Shown piece after piece: positions 26,241-34,050 of a stretch of DNA of 53,285 bases; the first letter of the stretch is position 1; the number at the start of each line of letters is the position of its first letter. The stretch covers positions 1 through 53,285 of the forward strand of contig NZ_CAMPJD010000029.1 in NCBI RefSeq assembly GCF_946886695.1, written 5' to 3'. The translations under genes were made by a program, and so were the position numbers. The notes beneath the pieces are model-generated. The model did not search any database. It saw nothing but the letters and a program-made list of their open reading frames with translations, and was not told the DNA's origin. Source of the stretch: an uncultured Pseudoxanthomonas sp. Its GTDB lineage: Bacteria; Pseudomonadota; Gammaproteobacteria; Xanthomonadales; Xanthomonadaceae.

Positions 26241-27908
26241 TCAGCGTGCGCTCCTGCAGGTCAGGAAAATGTCGTAGTCCGGCCGATACAGCGATGTCTT
26301 CACGTCGGTGAGTCCCAGTACGGTGTGGAAAAGCTGGTCATGGCTGGCCTGCCTGCCCGTGCGGTCGCGCAGGCACTGCGGATCCAGGTACGTGGATTGC
26401 CGCCACGAGGGCGAGAACCACGCGACCATCGGCACGTCGAGCTGCTCGCGTGGCGCGATGGCATAGGGCATGCCGTGCAGGTAGAGGCCTTTCTCGCCCA
26501 GCGATTCGCCGTGGTCGGAGACATAGAGCAGGGCCGTGTCGTAGCCCGGGAGCGTCGACAGGCGATCGATCGCGCCCGCCAGCACGTGATCCGTGTAGGC
26601 GAGTGCGTTGTCGTATGCGTTGACGATCTGCGCACGGCTGCAGCGCCCCAGGTCCGAGGTCTCGCAGACGGGCGTGAAGCGACGGAAAGCAGGAGGATAG
26701 CGTTCGAAGTAGGTCGGGCCGTGGTTGCCCAGCATGTGCAGGACGATCACCTGGTCGCCCTTGTTGCGCGCGACGGTTTCTTCCAGCCCTTCAAGCAGGA
26801 TGCCGTCGAAGCAGCGCGTCCCGTCGCAGAGTGCGGGGTCCTTGCGTGCATGCAGGTCTTCGACCGGCAGTCCGGTGCAGACGCCCTTGCAACCGGACTG
26901 GTTCTCGCGCCACACCGTGGCCACGCCCGCGCGCTGCAGGACGTGCAGCAACGACTGGTGGCTGCGGATCGCCTTTTCGTCGTAGCGTTCGCGTCCCCAC
27001 GGGGAAAACATGCAGGGCAGCGAGACCTCGGTGCTGCTTCCGCACGCAGTGACATGCGGGAAGTTCAGGACGCCGCGTGCCGCCAGTTCCGGCGTGGTCT
27101 GGCGCGCGTAACCGTTGAGGCCCCAATTGGCGGCACGCGCGGTCTCGCCCACTACCAGCACCAGCAGGCGCGGCCGCCGCATCGTGGCGGCAGGCGACTG
27201 CACGGCGTCCTCCCCGATGGGAAGTTGGGTATGGGTGCGACCGGGCGGGTCTTCGCTGACCACCTTCGCCAGCGATACAAGTACGTTGGCGGGCGTGACG
27301 AGGTAGCGCACTTCGCGCTGGTTGCGCAGGAAGGCGGTAAGCGGCTGCAGGGAAGGCAGCACGCCGACCAGCCCGACCAGGACCATGCCGAGGAGGAAGA
27401 TGATGCGCGCCAGCACTGCGCGTGCAACCCCGCGCGGCCGCAGGCGCACGCGCCACACCACGAACAGAGGCGGCACCGCCGCCAGCAATGGCAGCAGCGC
27501 ATCCGGGCCGGCGAGGTCGGTGGCTTCGCGCCAGTCGGTGTGCAGGACGTTGCGGACCATGTCGGCGTCGATGTAGATGCCGTACGCCGCCATGTAATGC
27601 CCCGCCAGCGCCGCGACCACCACCAGCAATGACAGCGCCACGCGCGCGGTGCGGCCCCAAACCAACAGCGACAGCCAGATCCCGTGCACCGCGGTGACCA
27701 GCAGGAACAACGACAGCGTCCAGGTTCCCTGTGCCCATGGCTGCGGGGATGCCGCCCGCCAGAACACTCCGTTCGCGAACAGGCTGAAGTAAAGGCAGGC
27801 CGCCAGGATCAGTGTTTCCGTGCCGACCAGCGGGCGGACCGCCAGCGCGGCACGCAGGCGTTGCCAACGGGTGGTAGCGGAAGCGTGATCGAGTACGTGG
27901 ATGCTCAT
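26241..27908 (-). CDS. eptA: lipid A phosphoethanolamine transferase EptA
   Basis: 555-aa inner-membrane enzyme transferring phosphoethanolamine to lipid A phosphates. An N-terminal five-helix region (about 30-190) precedes a periplasmic sulfatase-fold domain. Metal and nucleophile positions are intact: E255 in VVGETARAANWG, T293 in CGSSTEVSLPCMF (C289 and C299 likely disulphide), H396 in GNHGP, and D465-H466 in SDHGES. The nucleophile loop reads CGSST rather than the common CGTST, but the catalytic Thr is kept. Family activity is linked to polymyxin tolerance. Start at 27908 by ATGA overlap with the PAP2 gene. Confidence 0.94.
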   Translation of the reverse strand: MSIHVLDHASATTRWQRLRAALAVRPLVGTETLILAACLYFSLFANGVFWRAASPQPWAQGTWTLSLFLLVTAVHGIWLSLLVWGRTARVALSLLVVVAALAGHYMAAYGIYIDADMVRNVLHTDWREATDLAGPDALLPLLAAVPPLFVVWRVRLRPRGVARAVLARIIFLLGMVLVGLVGVLPSLQPLTAFLRNQREVRYLVTPANVLVSLAKVVSEDPPGRTHTQLPIGEDAVQSPAATMRRPRLLVLVVGETARAANWGLNGYARQTTPELAARGVLNFPHVTACGSSTEVSLPCMFSPWGRERYDEKAIRSHQSLLHVLQRAGVATVWRENQSGCKGVCTGLPVEDLHARKDPALCDGTRCFDGILLEGLEETVARNKGDQVIVLHMLGNHGPTYFERYPPAFRRFTPVCETSDLGRCSRAQIVNAYDNALAYTDHVLAGAIDRLSTLPGYDTALLYVSDHGESLGEKGLYLHGMPYAIAPREQLDVPMVAWFSPSWRQSTYLDPQCLRDRTGRQASHDQLFHTVLGLTDVKTSLYRPDYDIFLTCRSAR

Positions 27909-28657
27909 GCCTGCGCCTCCGCCACGAAGAGGCGGCGTCGTGCGCCGAGTGCCTCGACACCGCAAGCGATGGTCCAGCACACCGCCAGGCTGGCGACGTC
28001 GTGCGACAGGAAGTGCGCACCGCGCAGCTGCTGCGCCAGGCCGAAGACGCCACCCGCCAGCAGCCCGATCGCAAGCCCTGCATGCCGCCATCGGGGCGCG
28101 ACGTGCAGGAAGAAAAAGTACAACGCCACCCAGGCGTAGCCGCTGGCGGCATGCGCGGCGGGAAAGCAGGCGGCGTGGCCCAACGAAGCCGGGCGCGGTG
28201 CCAGCAGCGGCACGTAGGCGCGCTGGCCGCCGAATCCCGCCAGATCCCACGGGCAATCCACTTGCGTGACCGCCTTCAACAGGGCCACGCATGCGGTGGA
28301 CGCGAGCAGCGCCAGCAGCAGGCGGGCGGCAGGACGCGTCCATGTGGCCGATGCAGGCTTCGCCCAGTGCACCAGGGTGGCGGCCAGCAGACCAAGCCAG
28401 GCCAGCAGGCTCGCGGTGCGGCCGCCACGATGCAGCACGGTTTCCAGCAGCACGCTTCGCTTCAGCGACCACGCATCGCCTTCCCAATGGAACAGCCAAC
28501 CCGCCCATGGCATGTCGATACGGCACGCCAGCAGCCATGCGATCAGCAGCAGGGGCAAGGAAACCGGGGCGAGGCGCGGCCAGGAACCTGCCGTCGAAGG
28601 AGAGCGCGGAAGCGATGGAACGGGCATGCGGATGGGGCGGCAGGAAAGTGCACGCAT
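27905..28657 (-). CDS. PAP2-family membrane phosphatase
   Basis: 250-aa protein with about five or six membrane segments and the subfamily pattern LKAVTQVDCPWDLAGFGG, FPAAHAASGYAW and QQLRGAHFLSHDVAS. These match the three PAP2 motifs with deviations: Cys replaces Arg in KX6RP, and PAAH replaces PSGH. Coupled by overlap to eptA, it may remove a lipid A or undecaprenyl phosphate before or alongside phosphoethanolamine addition; that is inference. The start could also be the ATG at 28627; neither has a good ribosome-binding site. Confidence 0.85.
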   Translation of the reverse strand: MRALSCRPIRMPVPSLPRSPSTAGSWPRLAPVSLPLLLIAWLLACRIDMPWAGWLFHWEGDAWSLKRSVLLETVLHRGGRTASLLAWLGLLAATLVHWAKPASATWTRPAARLLLALLASTACVALLKAVTQVDCPWDLAGFGGQRAYVPLLAPRPASLGHAACFPAAHAASGYAWVALYFFFLHVAPRWRHAGLAIGLLAGGVFGLAQQLRGAHFLSHDVASLAVCWTIACGVEALGARRRLFVAEAQA

Positions 28658-28683
28658 GCTCGTGGCCGCGATGTCGTAGCGCG

Positions 28684-28701
28684 GTCGGACAGTCGTCGGA
28701 A
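28684..28701 (-). promoter_or_regulatory. TCCGAC-N5-TCCGAC direct repeat upstream of the PAP2-eptA operon
   Basis: On the minus strand the hexamer TCCGAC occurs twice, one helical turn (11 bp) apart, in the 98-nt gap between the GT39 stop and the PAP2 start. Hexamer-N5-hexamer is the layout of OmpR/PmrA-family binding sites. The 8-mer TTCCGACG here also occurs in the palindrome before the GT39 gene (30524-30539). It is a candidate site for the response regulator encoded at 30601. Confidence 0.45.
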
Positions 28702-28755
28702 CCGCGTTAAATCACACGCAGATGATTCCCGCCTGCACGCAGCGTTGCTTCGGGT

Positions 28756-30462
28756 TCAGTCTTCGCTGACGTTCGCCGACCAGTCGGCCGGCACATCGCA
28801 GCCATCGATCCATGCGTCGCCTGGCGCGAGGATCCAGTCGCGCCGATTGGACGCGCCGATGTCGACCACCTTCGCCGGATCCAGGCACGGGCCGATGGCT
28901 TCGCTGCGCAGGAACAGCCAGCGCTTCGCCGGTGCTTCCAGCAGCCACGCGTGCGCGTGCTGCCACTGGTCCGCCCAGGGTTGCTTGAACCCGAAGTCGG
29001 TCACGGGTCGGTCCGCCTGCAGCAGATGCTGTTCGCGCCAACCCAGCATGGCCAGTTCGGCCTCCGGACCGATCCGCTCGCCGACGCGCTGCATCAGCGC
29101 CTTGGCCGAACTGTCGGGGCTGAGCGCCGGCATGAAGCCCACGCCATACGCCGTCCACAGGGCGGCCGTCACGGCGACCAGCGCCACCGCCACATGCCGT
29201 CGCGCGACGACCATGGCGGCGATGGCCACGACGGCGAATCCCAGCAGCCATCGGCTCAGCTGCGCGACCGTCGCCATGTCCATACCGCGGCCGTCGAGCA
29301 GTGCGTGCAGGCGCTCGGGGGACGCCATCGACAGCCACGCGCCCAGCACGCCTACGACCAATGCCAGCACGGCCATGTATGACCACAGTACTGCGCGCAC
29401 CGCGCGCCGTCGCAACAGGCCCGTGAGCAATGGCGCGGCGGCCACCGCCAATGCCGGCAGCATCGGGAAGATATAGACCTCGCGCTTGCCCGGGCTGGCG
29501 CTGAAGAACACCAGCACCAACGCCGCCCAACCCAGCAGCAGGACATGGCGCGCATCCGGCCGGCGCACGCGTCGCCACCACGCGGGCAGCAGCCACGGCG
29601 CCAGCAGCACGCCAGGCAGCCACAGCGTCAGCATCGCTTGCAGGTAGTACCACGCCGGCTTCACGTGATGCCATGCATTGGCATAGCGCGTGCCGGTCTG
29701 CTTGAACAGCATCTCGCGCGCATACGCCTGCAGCGCCGGGTCGCTCGACGACAAGGCCGTGGCCAGCATCGGCAACAGCCAGGTACCCGCACCCAGCAGG
29801 AAGCCCGCAACGCCTGCGAGCGCATGGACGCCCCGCTGTGCGGGCAGCGTCTGGGGCGACTTCCAGCGCACCCACAGCCACGGCAGGAACACCAGCAGCG
29901 GCAGGAAGCCGACCCCCTTGGTCACCGTGCCCAGGCCGGCGGCGAACGTGCCGAGCGCCAGCAACCACGGACTCGGCTTCTCCAGCAGATAGCGCAGCAG
30001 CGCCCACAGCGACAGCGTGGTCATGGCCACCAGCACCATGTCGATCTGCGCGCGCTTGGCCTGCAGGGCGAACTGCAGGCAGACGAACAGGCCGAAGACG
30101 GCATAGGGCATCGCGCGCCGGCCCCACAGGCGGCGGGCCAGGTCACCGGACAGCCAGAGCGTCAGCAGCGCGGCCAGCAGCGACGGCAACAGGAACGCCA
30201 CCTGCCAACTGCGCACCAGCAGGTAGCTGGCGGCCTGCAGCCACATGAATGTCGGAGGCTTCTCCGCATACAGTTCCACGCCGCGGTGCGGGAACAGCCA
30301 CTGGCCCGTCTCCACCATCGTCCGCGCGGCCAGCACGAAGCGCGGTTCGTCCGCCGGCATCGGCTCGCGCATGCCCAGTCCCGCCAGCAGCGCCCAGACC
30401 AGCAGGGCGTAAAGCAATGGCATCTGCCAGTGGGGGGCGTGTCGAAGACGCGTGGAGTGCAT
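28756..30462 (-). CDS. ArnT-like GT39 family glycosyltransferase
   Basis: 568-aa polytopic inner-membrane transferase of the ArnT/PMT (GT39) superfamily, using a polyprenyl-phosphate sugar. The first periplasmic loop contains the catalytic acidic pair D38-E39 in PADEPRFVLAARTM, then VELYAEKPPTFMW. It has about a dozen membrane segments, and a soluble C-terminal domain follows residue 420. No arnA, arnB or arnD-like aminoarabinose gene is in the window, so the sugar is open; the GT2 gene downstream is the likely donor maker. It reads away from the two-component genes across a palindromic intergenic region. Confidence 0.88.
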   Translation of the reverse strand: MHSTRLRHAPHWQMPLLYALLVWALLAGLGMREPMPADEPRFVLAARTMVETGQWLFPHRGVELYAEKPPTFMWLQAASYLLVRSWQVAFLLPSLLAALLTLWLSGDLARRLWGRRAMPYAVFGLFVCLQFALQAKRAQIDMVLVAMTTLSLWALLRYLLEKPSPWLLALGTFAAGLGTVTKGVGFLPLLVFLPWLWVRWKSPQTLPAQRGVHALAGVAGFLLGAGTWLLPMLATALSSSDPALQAYAREMLFKQTGTRYANAWHHVKPAWYYLQAMLTLWLPGVLLAPWLLPAWWRRVRRPDARHVLLLGWAALVLVFFSASPGKREVYIFPMLPALAVAAAPLLTGLLRRRAVRAVLWSYMAVLALVVGVLGAWLSMASPERLHALLDGRGMDMATVAQLSRWLLGFAVVAIAAMVVARRHVAVALVAVTAALWTAYGVGFMPALSPDSSAKALMQRVGERIGPEAELAMLGWREQHLLQADRPVTDFGFKQPWADQWQHAHAWLLEAPAKRWLFLRSEAIGPCLDPAKVVDIGASNRRDWILAPGDAWIDGCDVPADWSANVSED

Positions 30463-30523
30463 CGGCGGAACCGGGCGATCTGCAAGGGGCCGCGCGATAG
30501 TGGATCATGGAGCGTGAGAGAAC

Positions 30524-30552
30524 CGTCGGAATTCCGACGTCGCTTCGACGTC
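30524..30552. promoter_or_regulatory. overlapping palindromes between GT39 and response-regulator genes
   Basis: CGTCGGAATTCCGACG (30524-30539) is a perfect 16-bp palindrome, followed by GACGTCG-CTT-CGACGTC (30536-30552). They lie midway between the divergent starts at 30462 and 30601. The core TTCCGACG also occurs in the gap before the PAP2-eptA operon. A transcription-factor site controlling both directions is likely; the adjacent OmpR-type regulator is the prime candidate. Confidence 0.5.
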
Positions 30553-30600
30553 CGGCCTGCGATGCTGCCGGTCCTTCCCCTGCTGGCGCGGACCTTGCCG

Positions 30601-31293
30601 ATGCGGCTGCTGGTCATCGAAGACAACCGGAACCTGGTGGCGAACCTGTTCGACTACTTCGAGGCGCGCGGCCACACCCTGGACGCGGCGCCCGACGGCG
30701 TGACCGGCCTGCACCTGGCCGGTACCCAGGCCTATGACGCCATCGTGCTGGACTGGATGCTGCCGCGCCTGGAAGGACCGGAGGTGCTGCGCCGGCTGCG
30801 CGAGGAACACGCATCCGACATCCCGGTCATCATGCTGACGGCACGTGACGAGCTGCCCGACAAGATCGTCGGTTTCCGCGCGGGCGCCGACGATTACCTG
30901 ACCAAGCCGTTCGATCTGCCGGAACTCGAAGTGCGGCTTGAGGCGCTGATGGCGCGGATGCATGGCCGGCAGCGGCGCAAGGTGCTGGAAGTGCACGACC
31001 TCAAGCTCGACCTGGCCACGTTGGAAGTCACGCGCGATGGCCGGCCCCTGCATCTGTATCCCGCGTGCCGCAAGTTGCTCGAGACACTGATGCAGGCCAG
31101 TCCCGCCGCCGTCACCCGTCAGCAGCTGGAGCACGCCCTGTGGGGCGACGATCCACCGGATGGCGACATGCTCCGGTCGCACATCTATGAATTGCGACGC
31201 AGCGTCGATGGTCCGTTTCCGGTGAAGTTGATCCAGACGCTTCCGCGCACCGGCTACCGGTTGGCGGTGCCACACGAGGCGAAGGACGCATGA
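30601..31293 (+). CDS. OmpR-family response regulator
   Basis: 230-aa two-component regulator. The receiver domain (1-118) has the acidic pocket E7-D8, phospho-acceptor D51 in IVLDWMLP, LTARDE and the conserved Lys in DDYLTKPF. The winged-helix output domain (about 130-225) has LHLYPACRKLLETLM and SHIYELRRSV...TLPRTGYRL. Start chosen at the ATG 30601 (MRLLVIEDN); an in-frame ATG at 30562 would add 13 residues. It is coupled by ATGA overlap to the sensor gene. Position next to eptA, PAP2 and GT39 suggests it controls lipid A modification, in the manner of PmrA. Confidence 0.93.
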   Translation: MRLLVIEDNRNLVANLFDYFEARGHTLDAAPDGVTGLHLAGTQAYDAIVLDWMLPRLEGPEVLRRLREEHASDIPVIMLTARDELPDKIVGFRAGADDYLTKPFDLPELEVRLEALMARMHGRQRRKVLEVHDLKLDLATLEVTRDGRPLHLYPACRKLLETLMQASPAAVTRQQLEHALWGDDPPDGDMLRSHIYELRRSVDGPFPVKLIQTLPRTGYRLAVPHEAKDA

Positions 31294-32549
31294 AGCGCCA
31301 CCGTAGCCTGCATGCGAGAATCAGGCGGCTGCTCGGTGGTTATGCGGTACTGCTGGCCGCCATCATCATCCTGGTCTTCGCGGATGATTTCCTCGAGGAC
31401 TGGGTCTGGAAGTTGCTGCTCCAGCGGGAGATCGTGCACTACGTGCAGCAGAAGGCCGCGGACCCGGGCCACGCATGGCATGACAGCGACGCGATACAGC
31501 TTTACAGCGTGCCGGGCCGCCAGCCCCCGCCCGGTCTGTCGATGCTGCCGCAGGGCGTGCACGATGATTTCTGGTTCGGCGGGCGCGAGAACGTGGTGCT
31601 GGTCCAGCGTGTGCAGGGCGTGGACTACTTCGTCGTGCGTGACATCACCGGGATCGAGACCATCGAGGACGCCCTGCTCCTGGGCTCACTGGGTCTGGCG
31701 TTCATCGCGCTGGTGGTCATAGGGGTGATGGTCGCCCGGGGCGTGCGGACGGCGCTGCGCCCCCTGTCCGATCTGGCGAACGACATCGGCACGCTTTCTC
31801 CCGATCATGCCGGCCAGCGCGTGGTCGTGGCGGATGGCGCCAGCTCCGAGCTGCACGTCATCACCAACGCCCTGAACGATTACCTGCGCCGCCAGGATGA
31901 TTTCGTCGAGCGCGAGCGCATCTTCATCGACACCGCCAGCCACGAGCTGCGTACGCCCATCGCCATCATGGCGGGCGCCAGCGAGCTGGCGCTGGGGCAA
32001 CCCGGCCTGCCGGCGCCGGCGCGCCAGCAGGTGCAACGCATCCATCGCACGGCCCGTGACGTCGAGCGCCTGATCGCCCTGCTGCTGACGCTGGCCAAGG
32101 ACCCGGCACGGTTGTCGCGCAACAACGAAGCGGTGATGCTGCATGAGCTGCTGCCCGACATCATCGACGATCACCGCCACCTGCTGGCGGGCAAGGATCT
32201 TTCCATCGTGGTCGACGAACTACGGCCATGCACGGTGTCCGCGCCACTGCACATCATCCAGGCGGCCGTCGGCAACCTGTTGCGCAACGCCATCGAGAAC
32301 AGCGACCGCGGCGAGATCCACATCCGCCTGGATGCCGATGCCACCGTCACCCTGCAGGATCCCGGGCACGGCATGACGCCGGAAGACATCAGTCGCATCT
32401 ACGCACAGCTGGCGCGCGGCGGCAGTCGCGAAGGTGGCGGCATCGGACTGGATCTGCTGGCACGCCTGTGCGAACACCTGGGCTGGACGCTGTCGATCCA
32501 GTCGGCGCCGGGGCGCGGCACGATCAGCCGCCTGCGCCTCTCGCGCTGA
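31290..32549 (+). CDS. sensor histidine kinase
   Basis: 419-aa inner-membrane kinase. TM1 is at about 13-31 and TM2 at about 128-149, enclosing a periplasmic sensor of about 95 residues with acidic patches (DDFLEDW and IETIEDA). A HAMP-like linker follows, then the phospho-acceptor H218 in DTASHELRTPIAIM, N-box NLLRNAIENS, DPGHGM and the late Gly-rich GGGIGLDLLA. The short acidic sensor recalls PmrB-type kinases that sense metal ions or cationic peptides, but the signal cannot be deduced. It overlaps the regulator gene by 4 nt. Confidence 0.92.
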   Translation: MKRHRSLHARIRRLLGGYAVLLAAIIILVFADDFLEDWVWKLLLQREIVHYVQQKAADPGHAWHDSDAIQLYSVPGRQPPPGLSMLPQGVHDDFWFGGRENVVLVQRVQGVDYFVVRDITGIETIEDALLLGSLGLAFIALVVIGVMVARGVRTALRPLSDLANDIGTLSPDHAGQRVVVADGASSELHVITNALNDYLRRQDDFVERERIFIDTASHELRTPIAIMAGASELALGQPGLPAPARQQVQRIHRTARDVERLIALLLTLAKDPARLSRNNEAVMLHELLPDIIDDHRHLLAGKDLSIVVDELRPCTVSAPLHIIQAAVGNLLRNAIENSDRGEIHIRLDADATVTLQDPGHGMTPEDISRIYAQLARGGSREGGGIGLDLLARLCEHLGWTLSIQSAPGRGTISRLRLSR

Positions 32550-32608
32550 CGGCACGCCTTCACGTGATCGGCGCTAGCATGCGCCGCACCCCGTGCCGGA
32601 GATCGCTG

Positions 32609-33244
32609 ATGAAATCGCCCCTGTTGTGCCTCCCGCTGCTGCTTCTGGCGGCATGCAAACCCGAAGGTCCCGCGCCTGCCGATACAGTGCCTGCCGCTAC
32701 GGTGGCGCCTGCCGCGGCCGTGACGCCCGCCGAAACCGCTCCTGCGCTTGCACCGCCCTCGTTCGACTGCGCCAAGGCCGCGAGCGAGGCGGAGAAGCTG
32801 GTCTGCACCGACGCCGAACTGGCCGCGCTCGACCATCAGCTTGCCGCGCGCTACGCGGAAGCCAAGGACATCGACCCCGCCGTGCAGCGCGGCTGGGTGA
32901 AAGGGCGCGACGAATGCTGGAAGGCGGACGATGCGCGCCTGTGCGTGCTGGAGTCCTACAGGACCCGCCTGGTCGAGCTGGCGATCCATGCGCCCGTGGT
33001 GGTGCCGAAGGCGGTGGAATACCGCTGCGACGACAACAGCAAGCCGTTCACGATGACCTACTACAACGACCTCGATCCGCAGGCGGCGGTGATGACCTGG
33101 GGCAACGACCAGGCCATCGTGTTCCCGCAACCGGCAGCCAGCGGCGCCCGGTACGGCCGCAGTGGCATCGAGTACTGGGAACACCAGGGCGAAGCCAGCG
33201 TGGACTTCTTCGGCAACAAGCTCAGCTGCCGGCCTGTCCCGTGA
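32609..33244 (+). CDS. lysozyme-inhibitor lipoprotein with LprI-like and MliC-like domains
   Basis: 211-aa envelope lipoprotein: lipobox LAAC (Cys16), an Ala/Pro-rich linker (18-50), then two domains. The LprI-like part (52-124) has SFDCAKA...VCTDAELAALDHQLAARYAEA and RDECW...LCVLESYRTRL with four spaced Cys. The MliC-like part (136-207) has VEYRCDDNSKPFTMTYYND, AVMTWGNDQAIVF and SGIEYWEHQGEA. MliC/PliC proteins inhibit c-type lysozyme through this W/G segment. Both domains target lysozyme, so it is a double-headed inhibitor candidate. An upstream ATG at 32579 is less likely. It lies 59 nt after the sensor kinase. Confidence 0.85.
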   Translation: MKSPLLCLPLLLLAACKPEGPAPADTVPAATVAPAAAVTPAETAPALAPPSFDCAKAASEAEKLVCTDAELAALDHQLAARYAEAKDIDPAVQRGWVKGRDECWKADDARLCVLESYRTRLVELAIHAPVVVPKAVEYRCDDNSKPFTMTYYNDLDPQAAVMTWGNDQAIVFPQPAASGARYGRSGIEYWEHQGEASVDFFGNKLSCRPVP

Positions 33245-33251
33245 CCATGAG

Positions 33252-33274
33252 GGAAGGACGCCAAGCGTCCTTCC
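33252..33274. terminator. hairpin between convergent genes
   Basis: GGAAGGACGC-CAA-GCGTCCTTCC forms a perfect 10-bp stem 8 nt after the lysozyme-inhibitor stop, with the DUF3011 gene converging from the other side. The T content after the stem is low. It probably marks both 3' ends. Confidence 0.6.
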
Positions 33275-33292
33275 TCCACGGGCTTCCGCCTT

Positions 33293-33958
33293 TCAGCGAA
33301 CGCGGCGGTAGCGCACCTCGTTGTGCCGATCACCGACCTGCGAGGTGACCAGGCCGTCGCGGGACTGGTCGATGTCGAAGGTGGTGTTGCCGACATTGAG
33401 GCGGCCGTCGTTGATCCAGCCGTTCACGGTCTGGCCACCGGAACGGGCTTTTGCACGGCCATCGGAGTCGATGGTCAGGGTCACGTCGCTGTTGTACATC
33501 GGGTTGTAGCCTTCGAACGTGCCGATCATCCAGCCCGGGACATAGGACGTATGTCGCGGCCCCTGGTAACGGTCGTCGTCGTATTTGTTGTCCTTCTTGT
33601 CCGCGTTGGCGGCGATGGCACCGAGGATGGCCGCGCCGATGAGGACCCCGGCCGCCACCTTGGCATCCTTGTTGCCGTCATGGTGGCCGGACGAACTCGT
33701 GTGAACGCGGAAGGTCGCGCGGCAGCCGTCGTCCACCCAGATCTCGCGGCGGTTGTAGTCCCAGCTGCGGCCCTGGACGCACGAGGTGCTGGACAACTGG
33801 CGGTCCAGGGTGACGTAGGCCGACGTCGAGATCGGGCAACTCTGGTAGCGGTCGTTGCGGCTTTCGCAGGTGACATAGTCATCGTCGGCCCGGGCTTCGG
33901 AGCCCCAGAGGCCGGCACCGGCCAGGCAGAGGTACAGAATGGTGCGCATGCATTCCAT
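33293..33958 (-). CDS. DUF3011 domain exported protein with a glycine-rich hydrophobic segment
   Basis: 221-aa exported protein of unknown function. Signal peptide MECMRTILYLCLAGAGLWGSEARA. The DUF3011 region (about 28-85) has YVTCESRNDRYQSCPI, LDRQLSSTSC and REIWVDDGCRATFRV with Cys pairs. A glycine-zipper-like stretch AAGVLIGAAILGAIAANA (about 102-119) interrupts it. The C-terminal portion (VTLTIDSDGRAKARSGG, VNGWINDGRLNVG) looks like a small beta-domain. ATG at 33958 is preceded by GAGG; a second ATG at 33949 is possible. Its neighbours are envelope genes. Confidence 0.75.
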   Translation of the reverse strand: MECMRTILYLCLAGAGLWGSEARADDDYVTCESRNDRYQSCPISTSAYVTLDRQLSSTSCVQGRSWDYNRREIWVDDGCRATFRVHTSSSGHHDGNKDAKVAAGVLIGAAILGAIAANADKKDNKYDDDRYQGPRHTSYVPGWMIGTFEGYNPMYNSDVTLTIDSDGRAKARSGGQTVNGWINDGRLNVGNTTFDIDQSRDGLVTSQVGDRHNEVRYRRVR

Positions 33959-34050
33959 GACGGACCCTCGAGTGATGGGATGGCGTGATGCGGCTCCCGT
34001 GCCGCGAACGCGACAATACCCGTTCATACGTGAAAGATGATGCGAGTGGA

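Noticed and set aside
27908..28538. Longer EptA start within the PAP2 gene
   Set aside because: The extra residues are Arg/Ala-rich frame shadow; the ATG at 27908 overlaps the PAP2 stop and gives the normal EptA N-terminus.
27905..28657. Treating the PAP2 protein as inactive because its motifs deviate (Cys for Arg, PAAH for PSGH)
   Set aside because: The CPWDL and RGAHFLSHD patterns look like subfamily features rather than damage, and the gene is intact and coupled to eptA.
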